From VHCN01 sp964589935 (GTDB lineage Bacteria > Verrucomicrobiota > Verrucomicrobiia > Limisphaerales > VHCN01): a DNA stretch of 64,000 nt. Positions 43,501 to 51,612 of this stretch are shown here, in pieces (the first letter of the stretch is position 1; every line of letters starts with the position of its first letter). The stretch is from assembly GCA_964589935.1 (NCBI GenBank), contig CAZPVD010000004.1, positions 124,001 to 188,000 of the forward strand. Direction: 5' to 3'. The translations under genes and the position numbers were made by a program. A model generated the notes under the pieces. That model saw only the letters and a list, made by a program, of their open reading frames with translations, was not told the origin of the DNA and ran no database searches.

Positions 43501-43612
43501 GGGCTACCGCGTCTCGACTTCCTATAAGACGCTTTCGGAAGCGGACAAGCGCAACCGGAAGGAAGGAATCGGTAGCGCAGTGGCGCGGGCAATTAAACGT
43601 CAGAAACAATGA
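40508..43612 (+). CDS. VirD4/TraD-like ATPase with C-terminal nuclease-like domain
   Basis: A 1034-aa protein. Residues 1-370 form an N-terminal region with strands and helices but no membrane segments. The ATPase core is at about 400-760: Walker A GTPGTGKST near 412, LDPHGDLIEKIL, then Walker B DFYLYIDEFHHF near 651-661 and ARKYRLGLVLAHQ. A proline-rich linker covers about 810-870. Residues 876-1000 form a compact alpha/beta domain with GGSVDIAFGKGKVTVACEIS, that is D and E separated as in variant PD-(D/E)xK nucleases, followed by GNLRKCL. It is paralogous to the 445-aa protein at 3,110. The start overlaps the upstream stop (ATGA), and so does the stop with the next gene. Probably a motor for DNA or protein. 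Confidence 0.78.
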   Translation: MTAGLSAAEALTEQFYAWELRGRGWQSWAGPVELEPPFRPFTGHHLPRTFYHDDGRVPPSGWLERLLVGQPAPPPLPDDSIGAVEEPAPEFIERLPELTELQLALPPDSQPKSEVFEQLLSSLHYCRKPLAFEVVGTADSMVTQMVVEQCDVTQVAPQLKAHFPDAVIEPKRDFLKSHWERTQTGATVLLDFGLDREFMLPLATNHFATDPLVGVTGALERLGACELGALQILFAPARHPWAGSIVRAVCTSDGEPFFENAPEMLAAMKLKLSHPLYTVVVRVAARSPDEKRAWQIAKGLAGALCLFQNPQGNELVALDNDFDDWEHGQDFIHRLTRRSGMLLNSDELVALVHLPTAAVRSPKLQRQTKTTKAAPDFTANGGILLGANEHEGAKRPVMLTPEQRMRHTHVIGTPGTGKSTLLLNLIVQDIHRGEGLAVLDPHGDLIEKILDYIPPTRWDDVVMVDPSDEQFPVGFNILSAHTDLERTLLASDLVGVFQRLSTSWGDQMTSVLGNAILAFLESDRGGTLPELRRFLIEPEFRKDFLKTVKDPEVVYYWQKEFGLVGGKSLGPLLTRLDTFLRPKAIRYMVGQKSNRLNFGDIMDTGKIVLAKLPQGLIGEENAFLLGSVLVGKLQQMAMARQAQHISARKDFYLYIDEFHHFITPSMAAILTGARKYRLGLVLAHQEVRQLQRDSDVAGAVLANPATRICFRVGDEDARRLSESFASFTAQDLQNLDTGEAICRMERFDFNLRTAPLPPATPNAYTREAVYERSRRKYASARAAVEEELAKSRANVEPPEPAVDPFAKRRAKVEAAPAKETHPTERTPAEQTAVTENTSGAKPLPVSQTSREAQPPEAPKPPPVTPQPGKGGPQHRRLQETFKLLAERLGWRASIEEAVPGGSVDIAFGKGKVTVACEISVTTGVDYEIGNLRKCLGASFTHVVMVSEDPKHLAKIETAAKEAFTAAELNKIRFLEPDGLLVLLEEVTAAQAGGEKTVKGYRVSTSYKTLSEADKRNRKEGIGSAVARAIKRQKQ

Positions 43613-44724
43613 ACCAAACATCCCCTATGCAACCGAGAAAAGAAGCCGGCTTCACCCTAATCGAACTGATGGCTGCCATCGCGATCATTGCAATTCTCGC
43701 CGCGATTCTTTTGCCGGCGTTGACCATGAGCAAGGCCAAAGCTGCGGCCAGTCACTCCCAGATGACCGTGTTTTTCGCCACGGATCGCCAACTGGTAGGA
43801 GGCACAAATCCGGCAAAAATGTTCGGGCTTGGCCACGGTGACGGCCAATTGGCCTACGGCACTTGCGAGGTGAGCATCCCTCGCGAACACAGGATGGGCA
43901 AGCTGGAGAGCCCCGGTCTCCTGCGACCCGATCCGGCGAAACACGTTCTGCTTTTGTCTGTCACCCCGAAGGACAAGAGCCTGTTCTTCTCGTCTCTCCA
44001 AGGCAGCCTGAAAACCGCGCATACAAATGATGTGCTGATCTTCATTCATGGCTTTGCCAACACCTTTGAAGACGCCGCCCGACGCACCGGACAACTGTCC
44101 TACGATTTGGGGTTTCGAGGGGTTCCGATCATGTATGCATGGCCGTCCAAGGGCAGCCCTACTCCAGCGGGCTACACGGACGACGAAAAAACCTTCGAGT
44201 GGACTTACCCGCACTTGGAACAGTTTCTTCGAGAGGTTTCCAGTTTGTCCAAGGCTAGTCGTGTGCATCTCATCGCGCACAGCATGGGCAATCGGGTGTT
44301 GGGCTACGCCATGGAGCGACTGGTGAAGCAGATGCAAAATACGAACACTCCACTATTTTCTGAAATCATCCTAGCGGCACCGGATGTTGGTGTGGACGTG
44401 TTCAAAACAACCTTGCTACCCGCCTTTCGCGCAAACTCCAGACGAGTGACCCTCTACGCGTCCACCAACGACGTGGCGCTCAATTTTTCAGGCATCATCC
44501 ACGACGGAAAGCCGCGGGTGGGGAATGCACCTCTGGAAGACTTGGAATCCCCCGATATGGACATAGTGGACGCCAGCCCTGTCGATTCCAGCCTGACTGG
44601 GCATTCGTATTATGGTGATAATCGCTCGGTAATCTCGGACATGTTTCCACTTATCAATTTGGGGTTGGCCCCCTCTGATCGTAACCTGCTGGATGAAAAA
44701 ACCTATTGGCGATTCCGGCCATGA
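43609..44724 (+). CDS. Prepilin-type signal fused to an alpha/beta-hydrolase
   Basis: A 371-aa protein. Residues 13-32 are a class III prepilin signal and helix: AGFTLIELMAAIAIIAILAA, with the peptidase site after G and glutamate at +5, then ILLPAL. The mature part is an alpha/beta-hydrolase of the DUF900 type: LIFIHGFANTFEDAARRTGQ as the oxyanion region and LIAHSMGNRVLG as the nucleophile elbow. TGHSYY near residue 330 may supply the histidine. Pilin-like signals normally carry a short pilin body, so a hydrolase here is unusual. Last gene of the coupled operon, overlapping the ATPase by four bases. Likely envelope-located esterase or lipase. Confidence 0.8.
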   Translation: MNQTSPMQPRKEAGFTLIELMAAIAIIAILAAILLPALTMSKAKAAASHSQMTVFFATDRQLVGGTNPAKMFGLGHGDGQLAYGTCEVSIPREHRMGKLESPGLLRPDPAKHVLLLSVTPKDKSLFFSSLQGSLKTAHTNDVLIFIHGFANTFEDAARRTGQLSYDLGFRGVPIMYAWPSKGSPTPAGYTDDEKTFEWTYPHLEQFLREVSSLSKASRVHLIAHSMGNRVLGYAMERLVKQMQNTNTPLFSEIILAAPDVGVDVFKTTLLPAFRANSRRVTLYASTNDVALNFSGIIHDGKPRVGNAPLEDLESPDMDIVDASPVDSSLTGHSYYGDNRSVISDMFPLINLGLAPSDRNLLDEKTYWRFRP

Positions 44725-44969
44725 TCTGCTTTGCCGCCAACTCCGGCGTGTTGCTTCTTCCGAACCACATATACCGGGCCGTCCACGGCGTAGTGGGAAT
44801 ACGCCTCTATGATGCGCTTGCGCAACAATTGAAAACCCTTATCCGGGTGTTCTTCGGCGTAGAAGATGGCGGGACGGGAGACTCTCAAATCCCGCGCCGC
44901 CTGCGCGCGGTTCTTTCCCGCTGCCATGCGACATTGCTTGGCGAGGGCCGCGAGGCCGGCATCGTCCAT
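44703..44969 (-). CDS. Small HTH protein next to recombinase
   Basis: An 88-aa basic protein from ATG 44969 (MDDAGLAALAKQCRMAAGK onward). Residues 10-50 form an XRE-like helix-turn-helix (RAQAARDLRVSRPAIFYAE). The frame extends to 45,062, but that part is leader for the recombinase. It faces the recombinase at 45,079 across 109 bases, so one region holds both promoters and this protein probably represses it. Its end overlaps the end of the hydrolase gene by 22 bases, tail to tail. Confidence 0.65.
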   Translation of the reverse strand: MDDAGLAALAKQCRMAAGKNRAQAARDLRVSRPAIFYAEEHPDKGFQLLRKRIIEAYSHYAVDGPVYVVRKKQHAGVGGKADHGRNRQ

Positions 44970-45078
44970 TGTCTTTGGTGTCTTTGCGGGCGGCACGGAG
45001 GGAGTGTAGGGAAATAAATGCAGTTTGACCAACAAAGTTCTTGAGGAACGTAATACACACAATTACGATTCCGCAACG

Positions 45079-46608
45079 ATGAAAACCGTCCCTTTCCCCA
45101 AGGACAATCTTCCCAAGCCGGTCGGCATCTGGATTCGGGTGTCCACCGAGGATCAGGCGCGGGGTGACAGCCCGGAGCATCATGAGCGGCGCGCCCGCGC
45201 CTACGCCGAGTCGCGGGACTGGAACATCAAGGAGGTTTACCGGCTTGCCGGCGTCAGCGGCAAGGACGTCATGTCGCACCCGGAAACCAAACGGATGCTC
45301 GAAGACATCCGCAAGGGCCGCATCACCGGCCTGATCTTCTCGAAGCTGGCCCGGCTCGCCCGCAACACCAAGCAGCTCTTGGAGTTCGCCGACTTGTTCA
45401 AGGCGTCCGGAGCTGATCTGGTTTCCCTGCAGGAGTCCATAGACACGTCGTCCTCGGCGGGCCGGTTCTTCTACACCATGATTGCCGCGATGGCCGAGTG
45501 GGAGCGGGAAGAGATCGGCAGCCGTGTCGCGGCCTCGGTTCCGGTGCGCGCCAAGATGGGCAAGTCGCTCGGTGGACAGGCACCCTTCGGCTACCAGTGG
45601 AAGGACAAGCAGTTGGTCCCAAACGAACAGGAAGCCCCGGTTCGCAAGCTGATCCACGAGCTGTTCATCGAATATCGCCGCAAGAAAACGGTGGCGGATG
45701 AACTCAACCGGCGAGGCTATCGCACCCGGATTGGAAAGCTCTGGACGGATGCCTCGGTGGGCTGGCTGCTCCGCGACCCTTCAGCCAAAGGCTTGCATCG
45801 CAAGAATTACATCAAGGGCAACGGGCAGGGAAAGCCCTGGTCGTTCAAGACCGCCGCAGAGGTGATTCATTACCCCATCCCGGCCATCGTGTCCGTGGAG
45901 ATGTGGGACAAGGCATTCGCCTTGGCGGAGGAAAACCGGGTTAAGCGCCAGTATCCGGCCAAGCGGGCGGTTCATCTGTTTGCCGGGTTCGTATATTGCG
46001 AGTGCGGCGGGAAGATGTATGTCGTCTCCAACACTCCAAAATACTGCTGCCGGAAGTGCCGTAACAGGATTCCGATCATGGACTTGGAGGCGATCTTCTA
46101 CGAGCAATTGAGAGGTTACTTTCTGTCTCCCGAAGAAGTGGCTGGGTATCTCGCCAAGGCGGACGCCACGCTCAAGGAAAACGAGGAACTGGTGGTCACG
46201 CTGCAAGCCGAACGCGACGCCACGCAAAAGAAGATTGACCGGCTGTATGAGGACTATGCCGCCGAACGGCTGACCGGCGACCAGTTCTCCCGGTTGTTCC
46301 AACCGCTCGATACGCGCATCAAGCAGTTGGACGAAGAACTGCCCAAGGTCGAGGCCAAGGTGGATGTGCTCAAGATTGACCATCTGTCGAGCGACATGAT
46401 TCTGACGGAATCCAAGACCCTCTACGACCGCTGGCCGCTCTTGAACCACGACGAGAAGCGGCAAGTCGTTGAGAGCGTGGCAGAAAGGATCGTCGTGGGG
46501 AACGGGGAGGTGGCCATTGACCTGGCCTTTTTTCCCGGTTATGAAAACCTGACAAATGAGCAAAAAACCGCAACCCGTTTTACTAGCCGCGCCTCATGTG
46601 GCGCGTGA
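45079..46608 (+). CDS. Large serine recombinase (second)
   Basis: A 509-aa recombinase from ATG 45079. Resolvase domain with S22 in IWIRVSTEDQ, then SKLARLARNTKQL and MAEWEREEIGSRVAAS. Recombinase domain with GGQAPFGYQWKDK and PSAKGLHRKN. Zinc ribbon with CECGG and CCRKC near 305-330. Coiled coil 370-430. It belongs to a different subgroup from the recombinase at 16,549. Its stop is 27 bases before the GTG start of an ordinary chromosomal gene (prolyl oligopeptidase), and the sequence style changes there. It probably integrated the neighbouring DNA, with an attachment site close to 46,610 or to the divergent promoter. Confidence 0.9.
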   Translation: MKTVPFPKDNLPKPVGIWIRVSTEDQARGDSPEHHERRARAYAESRDWNIKEVYRLAGVSGKDVMSHPETKRMLEDIRKGRITGLIFSKLARLARNTKQLLEFADLFKASGADLVSLQESIDTSSSAGRFFYTMIAAMAEWEREEIGSRVAASVPVRAKMGKSLGGQAPFGYQWKDKQLVPNEQEAPVRKLIHELFIEYRRKKTVADELNRRGYRTRIGKLWTDASVGWLLRDPSAKGLHRKNYIKGNGQGKPWSFKTAAEVIHYPIPAIVSVEMWDKAFALAEENRVKRQYPAKRAVHLFAGFVYCECGGKMYVVSNTPKYCCRKCRNRIPIMDLEAIFYEQLRGYFLSPEEVAGYLAKADATLKENEELVVTLQAERDATQKKIDRLYEDYAAERLTGDQFSRLFQPLDTRIKQLDEELPKVEAKVDVLKIDHLSSDMILTESKTLYDRWPLLNHDEKRQVVESVAERIVVGNGEVAIDLAFFPGYENLTNEQKTATRFTSRASCGA

Positions 46609-46635
46609 CGCTGTTTGAGCCTTGAATTTCAAACC

Positions 46636-48744
46636 GTGAAAACATCCCTGACTCCGCTGCTTTGCGCCGCACTTCTTGTCTTTGCCGTGAAACATAAAAT
46701 CCATGCCGCCGCGCCCGTTCCGCCCGTCGCGAAAAAGGTTCCGCACCTCCTTGAACTGCACGGCGATTTGCGCGTGGACAATTATTTCTGGCTTCGCGAG
46801 AAGACCAACGCCGCCGTCACCGCCTACCTCAAGGCCGAGAACGCCTACACCGACGCCGTGCTCAAGCCGACGGAGAAGTTTCAGGCCGCGCTCTACAAGG
46901 AGATGGTCGCGCGCATCAAGGAGACCGACGTGACCGTGCCGCACCGCATGGGCGAGTGGCTCTACTATTCGCGCACTGAAAAGGGGAAACAGTATCCGAT
47001 CTATTGCCGCAAGCTTCCGGTGCCCGGCTCGAAGGAGATCGTCATCCTCGACCTCAACCAGCTCGGCAAGGGGAAGAAATACATCGCGCTCGGCACGAGC
47101 GACGTGAGTGACGACGGCAACCTGCTCGCCTACACGCTCGACTTCACCGGATTCCGCCAATACACGCTCTTCGTGAAGGACCTGCGCACCGGCAAGCTCC
47201 TCGCCGACCGCGTGGAAAAGGTCGGCTCAGTCACGTGGACCGCGGACAACCGCACGCTGTTCTACACCATCGAGGACGAGGCGAAGCGTCAATACCGCCT
47301 CTACCGCCACGCGCTCGGCGCGAAGAAGGATGCGCTCATCTACGAGGAAAAGGATGAGTTGTTCGACATCGGTGTTGGCCGCACACGCAGCAAGGAATTC
47401 CTCATCTGCGCCTCGGACAGCAAGACTTCGAGTGAGGTGCGTTACGTGCGCGCTGCCGCGCCGGAGGGCGAGTGGAAGATGATTTCACCGCGCGAGCCGG
47501 AGCACGAATACGACGTGGATCATCACGGCGACAAATTCTACATCCGCTCGAACAAGGGCGGGCGCAACTTCCGCCTCGTCTCCGCGCCAGTGAGCGATCC
47601 TTCGCAGAAAAACTGGGAAGTCATCGTGCCGCACCGGCCCAAGGTGATGCTCGCGGGCATGGAGTTCTTCAAAAATCATTACGCGTTGCTGGAACGCGAG
47701 GACGGCCTGCCGCACTTGCGGGTGACCGACATGCGCACGGGCAACACGCAGCGCATCGAGATGCCCGAACAGGTGTATGATGTCGGGCCGATGGACAACG
47801 AGGAGTTCGACACCACAGTGCTGCGTTACAGCTACGAATCGCTCTCCACGCCGCGCTCGGTGTTCGACTACGACATGGAACAGCACACGTCCAGCCTGCT
47901 CAAGCGCCAGGAAGTCCTCGGCACGTTCAGGCCCGAGGATTACCAGACCGAGCGTTTGCAGGCGACCGCGCGCGACGGCGTGAAGGTTCCCATCTCCGTC
48001 GTGTATCGCAAGGGCGCGCGCCGCGACGGTTCCGCGCCGCTGCTGCTCGACGGCTACGGCGCCTACGGCATCCCGAACGACGTGGGTTTCTCGTCGTCGC
48101 GGCTGAGTTTGCTCGACCGCGGTTTCATCTTCGCCATCGCGCACATCCGCGGCGGCGGCGAATTCGGCAAGCCGTGGCACGATGACGGCAGGATGATGAA
48201 GAAAAAGAACACATTCACCGACTTCGTTGACTGCGCGGAGTTCCTCATCTCGGAGAAATTCACATCGCGCGACCGGCTCGTCATCATGGGGGGCAGCGCG
48301 GGCGGCCTGCTGATGGGCTCGGTGCTCAACATGCGTCCCGATCTGTGTCACGCCGCGGTGATGCAGGTGCCGTTCGTGGATTTGATCAACACGATGTATG
48401 ACGAGTCGCTGCCGCTGACCGTCACGGAATTCGAGGAGTGGGGCAACCCGAAGAAAAAGGACGAATACGACTACCTCAAGGCTTACTGCCCTTACTCAAA
48501 TCTCCATGCCACCGCGTATCCCGCGATGCTCGTGAAGACCTCGCTCAACGACAGCCAGGTGATGTATTGGGAGCCGGCGAAATACGTCGCGAAACTGCGC
48601 ACGCTTAAGACGGACGCGAACCCGTTGCTGCTCGATGTCAACATGGCCGCCGGCCACGGCGGCGCGTCGGGCCGCTACGATTATTTGAAGGAGATTGCGC
48701 TCGATTACGCGTTCATGCTCGGCCAGGTCGGCATCACGAAATAG
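46636..48744 (+). CDS. Prolyl oligopeptidase family serine peptidase (S9A)
   Basis: A 702-aa exported peptidase. I use GTG 46636, giving the signal VKTSLTPLLCAALLVFAVKH; a TTG at 46,615 is in frame. A seven-bladed propeller spans about 75-440. The catalytic domain follows: nucleophile near residue 553 in MGGSAGGLLM, aspartate near 637 in SLNDSQVMY and histidine near 673 in AAGHGGASGRYD. It cleaves short proline-containing peptides in the periplasm. The upstream region is shared with the recombinase end, so its native promoter may have been displaced. Confidence 0.9.
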   Translation: MKTSLTPLLCAALLVFAVKHKIHAAAPVPPVAKKVPHLLELHGDLRVDNYFWLREKTNAAVTAYLKAENAYTDAVLKPTEKFQAALYKEMVARIKETDVTVPHRMGEWLYYSRTEKGKQYPIYCRKLPVPGSKEIVILDLNQLGKGKKYIALGTSDVSDDGNLLAYTLDFTGFRQYTLFVKDLRTGKLLADRVEKVGSVTWTADNRTLFYTIEDEAKRQYRLYRHALGAKKDALIYEEKDELFDIGVGRTRSKEFLICASDSKTSSEVRYVRAAAPEGEWKMISPREPEHEYDVDHHGDKFYIRSNKGGRNFRLVSAPVSDPSQKNWEVIVPHRPKVMLAGMEFFKNHYALLEREDGLPHLRVTDMRTGNTQRIEMPEQVYDVGPMDNEEFDTTVLRYSYESLSTPRSVFDYDMEQHTSSLLKRQEVLGTFRPEDYQTERLQATARDGVKVPISVVYRKGARRDGSAPLLLDGYGAYGIPNDVGFSSSRLSLLDRGFIFAIAHIRGGGEFGKPWHDDGRMMKKKNTFTDFVDCAEFLISEKFTSRDRLVIMGGSAGGLLMGSVLNMRPDLCHAAVMQVPFVDLINTMYDESLPLTVTEFEEWGNPKKKDEYDYLKAYCPYSNLHATAYPAMLVKTSLNDSQVMYWEPAKYVAKLRTLKTDANPLLLDVNMAAGHGGASGRYDYLKEIALDYAFMLGQVGITK

Positions 48745-48821
48745 CCCGCACGCTTCCGTCTTGTTCCGCCGCGTCGTTTGGTCTAGTCTCCCCGCATCAG
48801 CTCGTCAGCGGTCGCGGTCGT

Positions 48822-49808
48822 ATGGCGGTAAAGTTCAAAGATTATTACGAAATCCTTGGCGTGCCAAAAACCGCCACGCCCAAGGAAATCCATCTCGCGT
48901 TCCGCCTGCTCGCGCGGCAATACCATCCGGACGTCGCCGAGGACAAGAAAGAGGCCGAGGAGAAGTTCAAGGAGATCAACGAAGCCCACGAAATCCTCTC
49001 CGACTCCGGCAAGCGCGAGAAATACGACCAGCTCGCCGCGGACTGGAAGACCAAGGCGACGAACATCGCGGGCGGCTTCTCATTCCTTTTCGGCGGCACG
49101 GGCTTCAGCGATTTCTACGAATACTTCTTCGGCTCCGGCGAGAAGGTCAACACGCGCGAGTTCCGCAAGAGCGACTTCTACGACCTCGACGGCGCGCCGC
49201 GCGGCGGTGATGTCGAGGCTGACATCATGGTGGGCCTGGAGGAAGTCGTGCGGGGCGGCCACCGCGTCGTGCGTCTGCGGCGCTCGACGCCGTGCCCGCG
49301 CTGCCGCGACGCCGGCGGCCGGCTCGCGTCCTGCACGATGTGCGACGGCACCGGCATGATGAACCGCACGCAGGAATACGACGTGGATTTGCCCCCTGGC
49401 GTGCGCAACGGACAGGAACTGCGCATTTCAGGAATGGGCGATCCCGCGCCGCGCGGCAAAGGCCGCGCCGGCGACTTGATCGTCCACGTGCACCTGCTCC
49501 AGCATCCTGACTTCAACGTCGAGGGCGAGGATTTGCATCTATCCGTTGAAGTCACGCCATGGGAGGCCGTGCTCGGCGCCGTCGTCCCGATCCAGACGCT
49601 CGACGGCCGCGCGAATCTGCGCCTCGGCGCGGGCACTCACTCCGGCCAGCGCCTCCGTCTGCGCAAGATCGGACTGCCGGGCGAAAACGGCGAACGCGGC
49701 GACATGTATGTGACCGTGAACGTGCAGGTGCCCAACATCATCTCCGAGGAAGAACGGAAAGTCTGGGAAAAGCTCGCCGACGTGTCCACCTTCAATCCGC
49801 GGTTCTGA
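48822..49808 (+). CDS. DnaJ-family protein with a reduced zinc motif
   Basis: A 328-aa J-protein. The J domain covers residues 1-70 (FKDYYEILGVPKTATPKEIH, HPD in ARQYHPDVAED). A glycine/phenylalanine-like segment contains LFGGTGFSDFYEYFFGS. The central part has CPRC and CTMCDGTG, only two of the four CxxC motifs of DnaJ. The C-terminal client-binding domain runs 195-310 (LPPGVRNGQELRISGMGD and LSVEVTPWEAVLG). It stimulates DnaK's ATPase. It is therefore intermediate between class I DnaJ and CbpA-like proteins; I do not give a gene symbol. Confidence 0.85.
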   Translation: MAVKFKDYYEILGVPKTATPKEIHLAFRLLARQYHPDVAEDKKEAEEKFKEINEAHEILSDSGKREKYDQLAADWKTKATNIAGGFSFLFGGTGFSDFYEYFFGSGEKVNTREFRKSDFYDLDGAPRGGDVEADIMVGLEEVVRGGHRVVRLRRSTPCPRCRDAGGRLASCTMCDGTGMMNRTQEYDVDLPPGVRNGQELRISGMGDPAPRGKGRAGDLIVHVHLLQHPDFNVEGEDLHLSVEVTPWEAVLGAVVPIQTLDGRANLRLGAGTHSGQRLRLRKIGLPGENGERGDMYVTVNVQVPNIISEEERKVWEKLADVSTFNPRF

Positions 49809-49823
49809 AACCGTGCGGGTGAG

Positions 49824-50717
49824 TCACGGAATGAACTGCGTCGCGTTCCACGCCGCGCCGATGGCTCCGGCGAATTCACCTAATCTTCCCGGTAAAATCC
49901 GCGTGCGGTGCCGCGTGGGACGCCATTCCACTTCATCAATATAATTTTGGAGCGGCTCGAACAGCGCCGGGCCTGCGTTCGCGATGCCGCCGCCGATGAT
50001 GACGGCCTCCGGGTCCACAATGTTGATGAAGGAGCCGATGGCGCATGCGAGCGAACGCACCGAGCGGAGCCACACGTTCGTCGCCTCGGCGTCGCCGCCG
50101 AGATGCGCGGTCACGAGGTCCTTCGTCGAGGTGAAGCGCCCGCCGCTGCGCTGCGCGAGCGAGCAGTTGCCGATGGCCATTTCGAGGCTGCCGGGCATCT
50201 GCGTGATGTCGGGCGGGCCGTTGAAGTCCACCGTCGCGTGGCCGAAATGCCCCGCGCGCCCGCAGCGGCCGCGCACGAGCACGCGCTCGGTCATGAACGC
50301 GCCGCCCACGCCGGTGCCGAGCGTGAGCAGGATGGCGTGCTTGAATCCGCGCGCCGCGCCAATCCACGACTCGCCGAGCAGCGCCGCGTGCGCGTCATTG
50401 AGCACCTGCACGGGCTTGGTCGAGCCGAGGTGCTTCGTCCATTCAAGTCCTTCAAGCCCCTGCAAGCGCCCCGGCATGCACGCGACGGAGCGTCCGTCCG
50501 GCGCGGCGAGTCCCGGCGCGGAGATGCCGATGGTTTCGGGAGGATGGCCGAGTTCGCTTTGCACTTCCCAGTAGAGGCGGCGCACTTTTTCAGCCCAGTC
50601 CATTGCGGCCTGGCTGTCGAAAGGCTGGTTTTTCTGCGCGAGCGACTTGCCCTCGTTGTTGATGGCGACGGCTTTGACGGACGAACCGCCGAGGTCTATG
50701 CCGATGGAGTATTCCAC
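49824..50717 (-). CDS. ROK-family sugar kinase without the zinc motif
   Basis: A 297-aa kinase. The phosphate-1 motif is DLGGSSVKAVAI (residues 8-19). Another is LTLGTGVGGAF, and the C-terminal IIGGGIANAGP is intact. Histidine is kept at GHFGHATVDF. In place of the CxCGxxGCxE zinc cluster the protein has GPPDITQMPGSLEMAIG, so the zinc site is lost. ROK kinases phosphorylate glucose or other hexoses in the cytoplasm. It starts four bases after the stop of the SDR gene, so both are one operon. It converges with the DnaJ gene 15 bases away. Confidence 0.85.
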   Translation of the reverse strand: MEYSIGIDLGGSSVKAVAINNEGKSLAQKNQPFDSQAAMDWAEKVRRLYWEVQSELGHPPETIGISAPGLAAPDGRSVACMPGRLQGLEGLEWTKHLGSTKPVQVLNDAHAALLGESWIGAARGFKHAILLTLGTGVGGAFMTERVLVRGRCGRAGHFGHATVDFNGPPDITQMPGSLEMAIGNCSLAQRSGGRFTSTKDLVTAHLGGDAEATNVWLRSVRSLACAIGSFINIVDPEAVIIGGGIANAGPALFEPLQNYIDEVEWRPTRHRTRILPGRLGEFAGAIGAAWNATQFIP

Positions 50718-50721
50718 AAGA

Positions 50722-51513
50722 TCAGCGTTGTGTCTGGCCTTCGCTCACGCACCAGCCGCCGTCCACCGCGAGCACCTGCCCCGTGACGAAGCCCGACGCG
50801 TCCGACATGAAGAACACCGCCGCGGCGTCGCAGTCGCGCGGCGCGCCGATGCGCCCACCGCCAAGCGGCTGCTTGGTGCGGATGAAGTTCATGATGCCCG
50901 CGTCATCCTGCGCGCGCGCGGACATCGGTGTGGAAACGAGCGCGGGCGCGAGCGCGTTGAAGCGGATGTTGTGCGGGGCGTAACACGCCGCGGCAGCCCG
51001 CGTCAAGCCGATGATGCCCGCCTTGGCCGTCGCGTAGGCATGAGTGGCGAAGAATTCCGGCGACGGCGACCAGCCCAGCACCGAACTCATGTTGAGCACC
51101 GCGCCGCCGGTTTTTTGCGCGAGGAACTGCCGCACTGCCGCGCGGTTCGAGTAAAAAAGTGACGTGAGGTTGAGCTGCAACGTGCGTTCCCAGCCCGCGT
51201 CGTCCAGCTCGTGCAATGGTCCGTCGCCGAAGCGCCGTCCGCTCCCGCCCGCAACATGATACAGCCCATGAAATCCACCAAACTCGCGCATCGCTTTGCG
51301 AATCGCCGCTTGCGCTGTGTCTGGCTTGGCCGCGTCCGCTGCGAGTCCGCGCGCATTGCGTCCCAGTGTTTTCAGCGCGGCGGTGAGATTCTTCCGATCG
51401 CGTCCGACGATGACCACCTTTGCCCCTTCGCACACAAATGCTGTTGCTGCCGACAGCCCAAGTCCAGTCGTGCCGCCGATGATGACGAGAACTTTGCCGG
51501 CGAGTTGGTTCAC
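50722..51513 (-). CDS. SDR-family oxidoreductase
   Basis: A 263-aa NAD(P)-dependent enzyme. I use the GTG at 51513 because the conserved cofactor strand begins five codons later (GKVLVIIGGTTGLGLSAA). Catalytic serine lies in NMSSVLGWS, and the Y-x3-K pair in HAYATAKAG. The NNAG position reads HVAGGSGR. The C-terminal VTGQVLAVDGG is complete. Substrate is unknown. It is the first gene of an operon with the ROK kinase, so a sugar or sugar alcohol is plausible. The long open frame upstream of the GTG is a shadow of the NIPSNAP gene. Confidence 0.88.
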   Translation of the reverse strand: MNQLAGKVLVIIGGTTGLGLSAATAFVCEGAKVVIVGRDRKNLTAALKTLGRNARGLAADAAKPDTAQAAIRKAMREFGGFHGLYHVAGGSGRRFGDGPLHELDDAGWERTLQLNLTSLFYSNRAAVRQFLAQKTGGAVLNMSSVLGWSPSPEFFATHAYATAKAGIIGLTRAAAACYAPHNIRFNALAPALVSTPMSARAQDDAGIMNFIRTKQPLGGGRIGAPRDCDAAAVFFMSDASGFVTGQVLAVDGGWCVSEGQTQR

Positions 51514-51612
51514 ACACGCTTGATACCTGAGAGCACGGCAGGATGCCAGCCTTCGTCGGGGTGCGCTTTCGTTTCGTTGGCGTTCAACGGCGGAGTCATT
51601 TATCCTGCGCGC

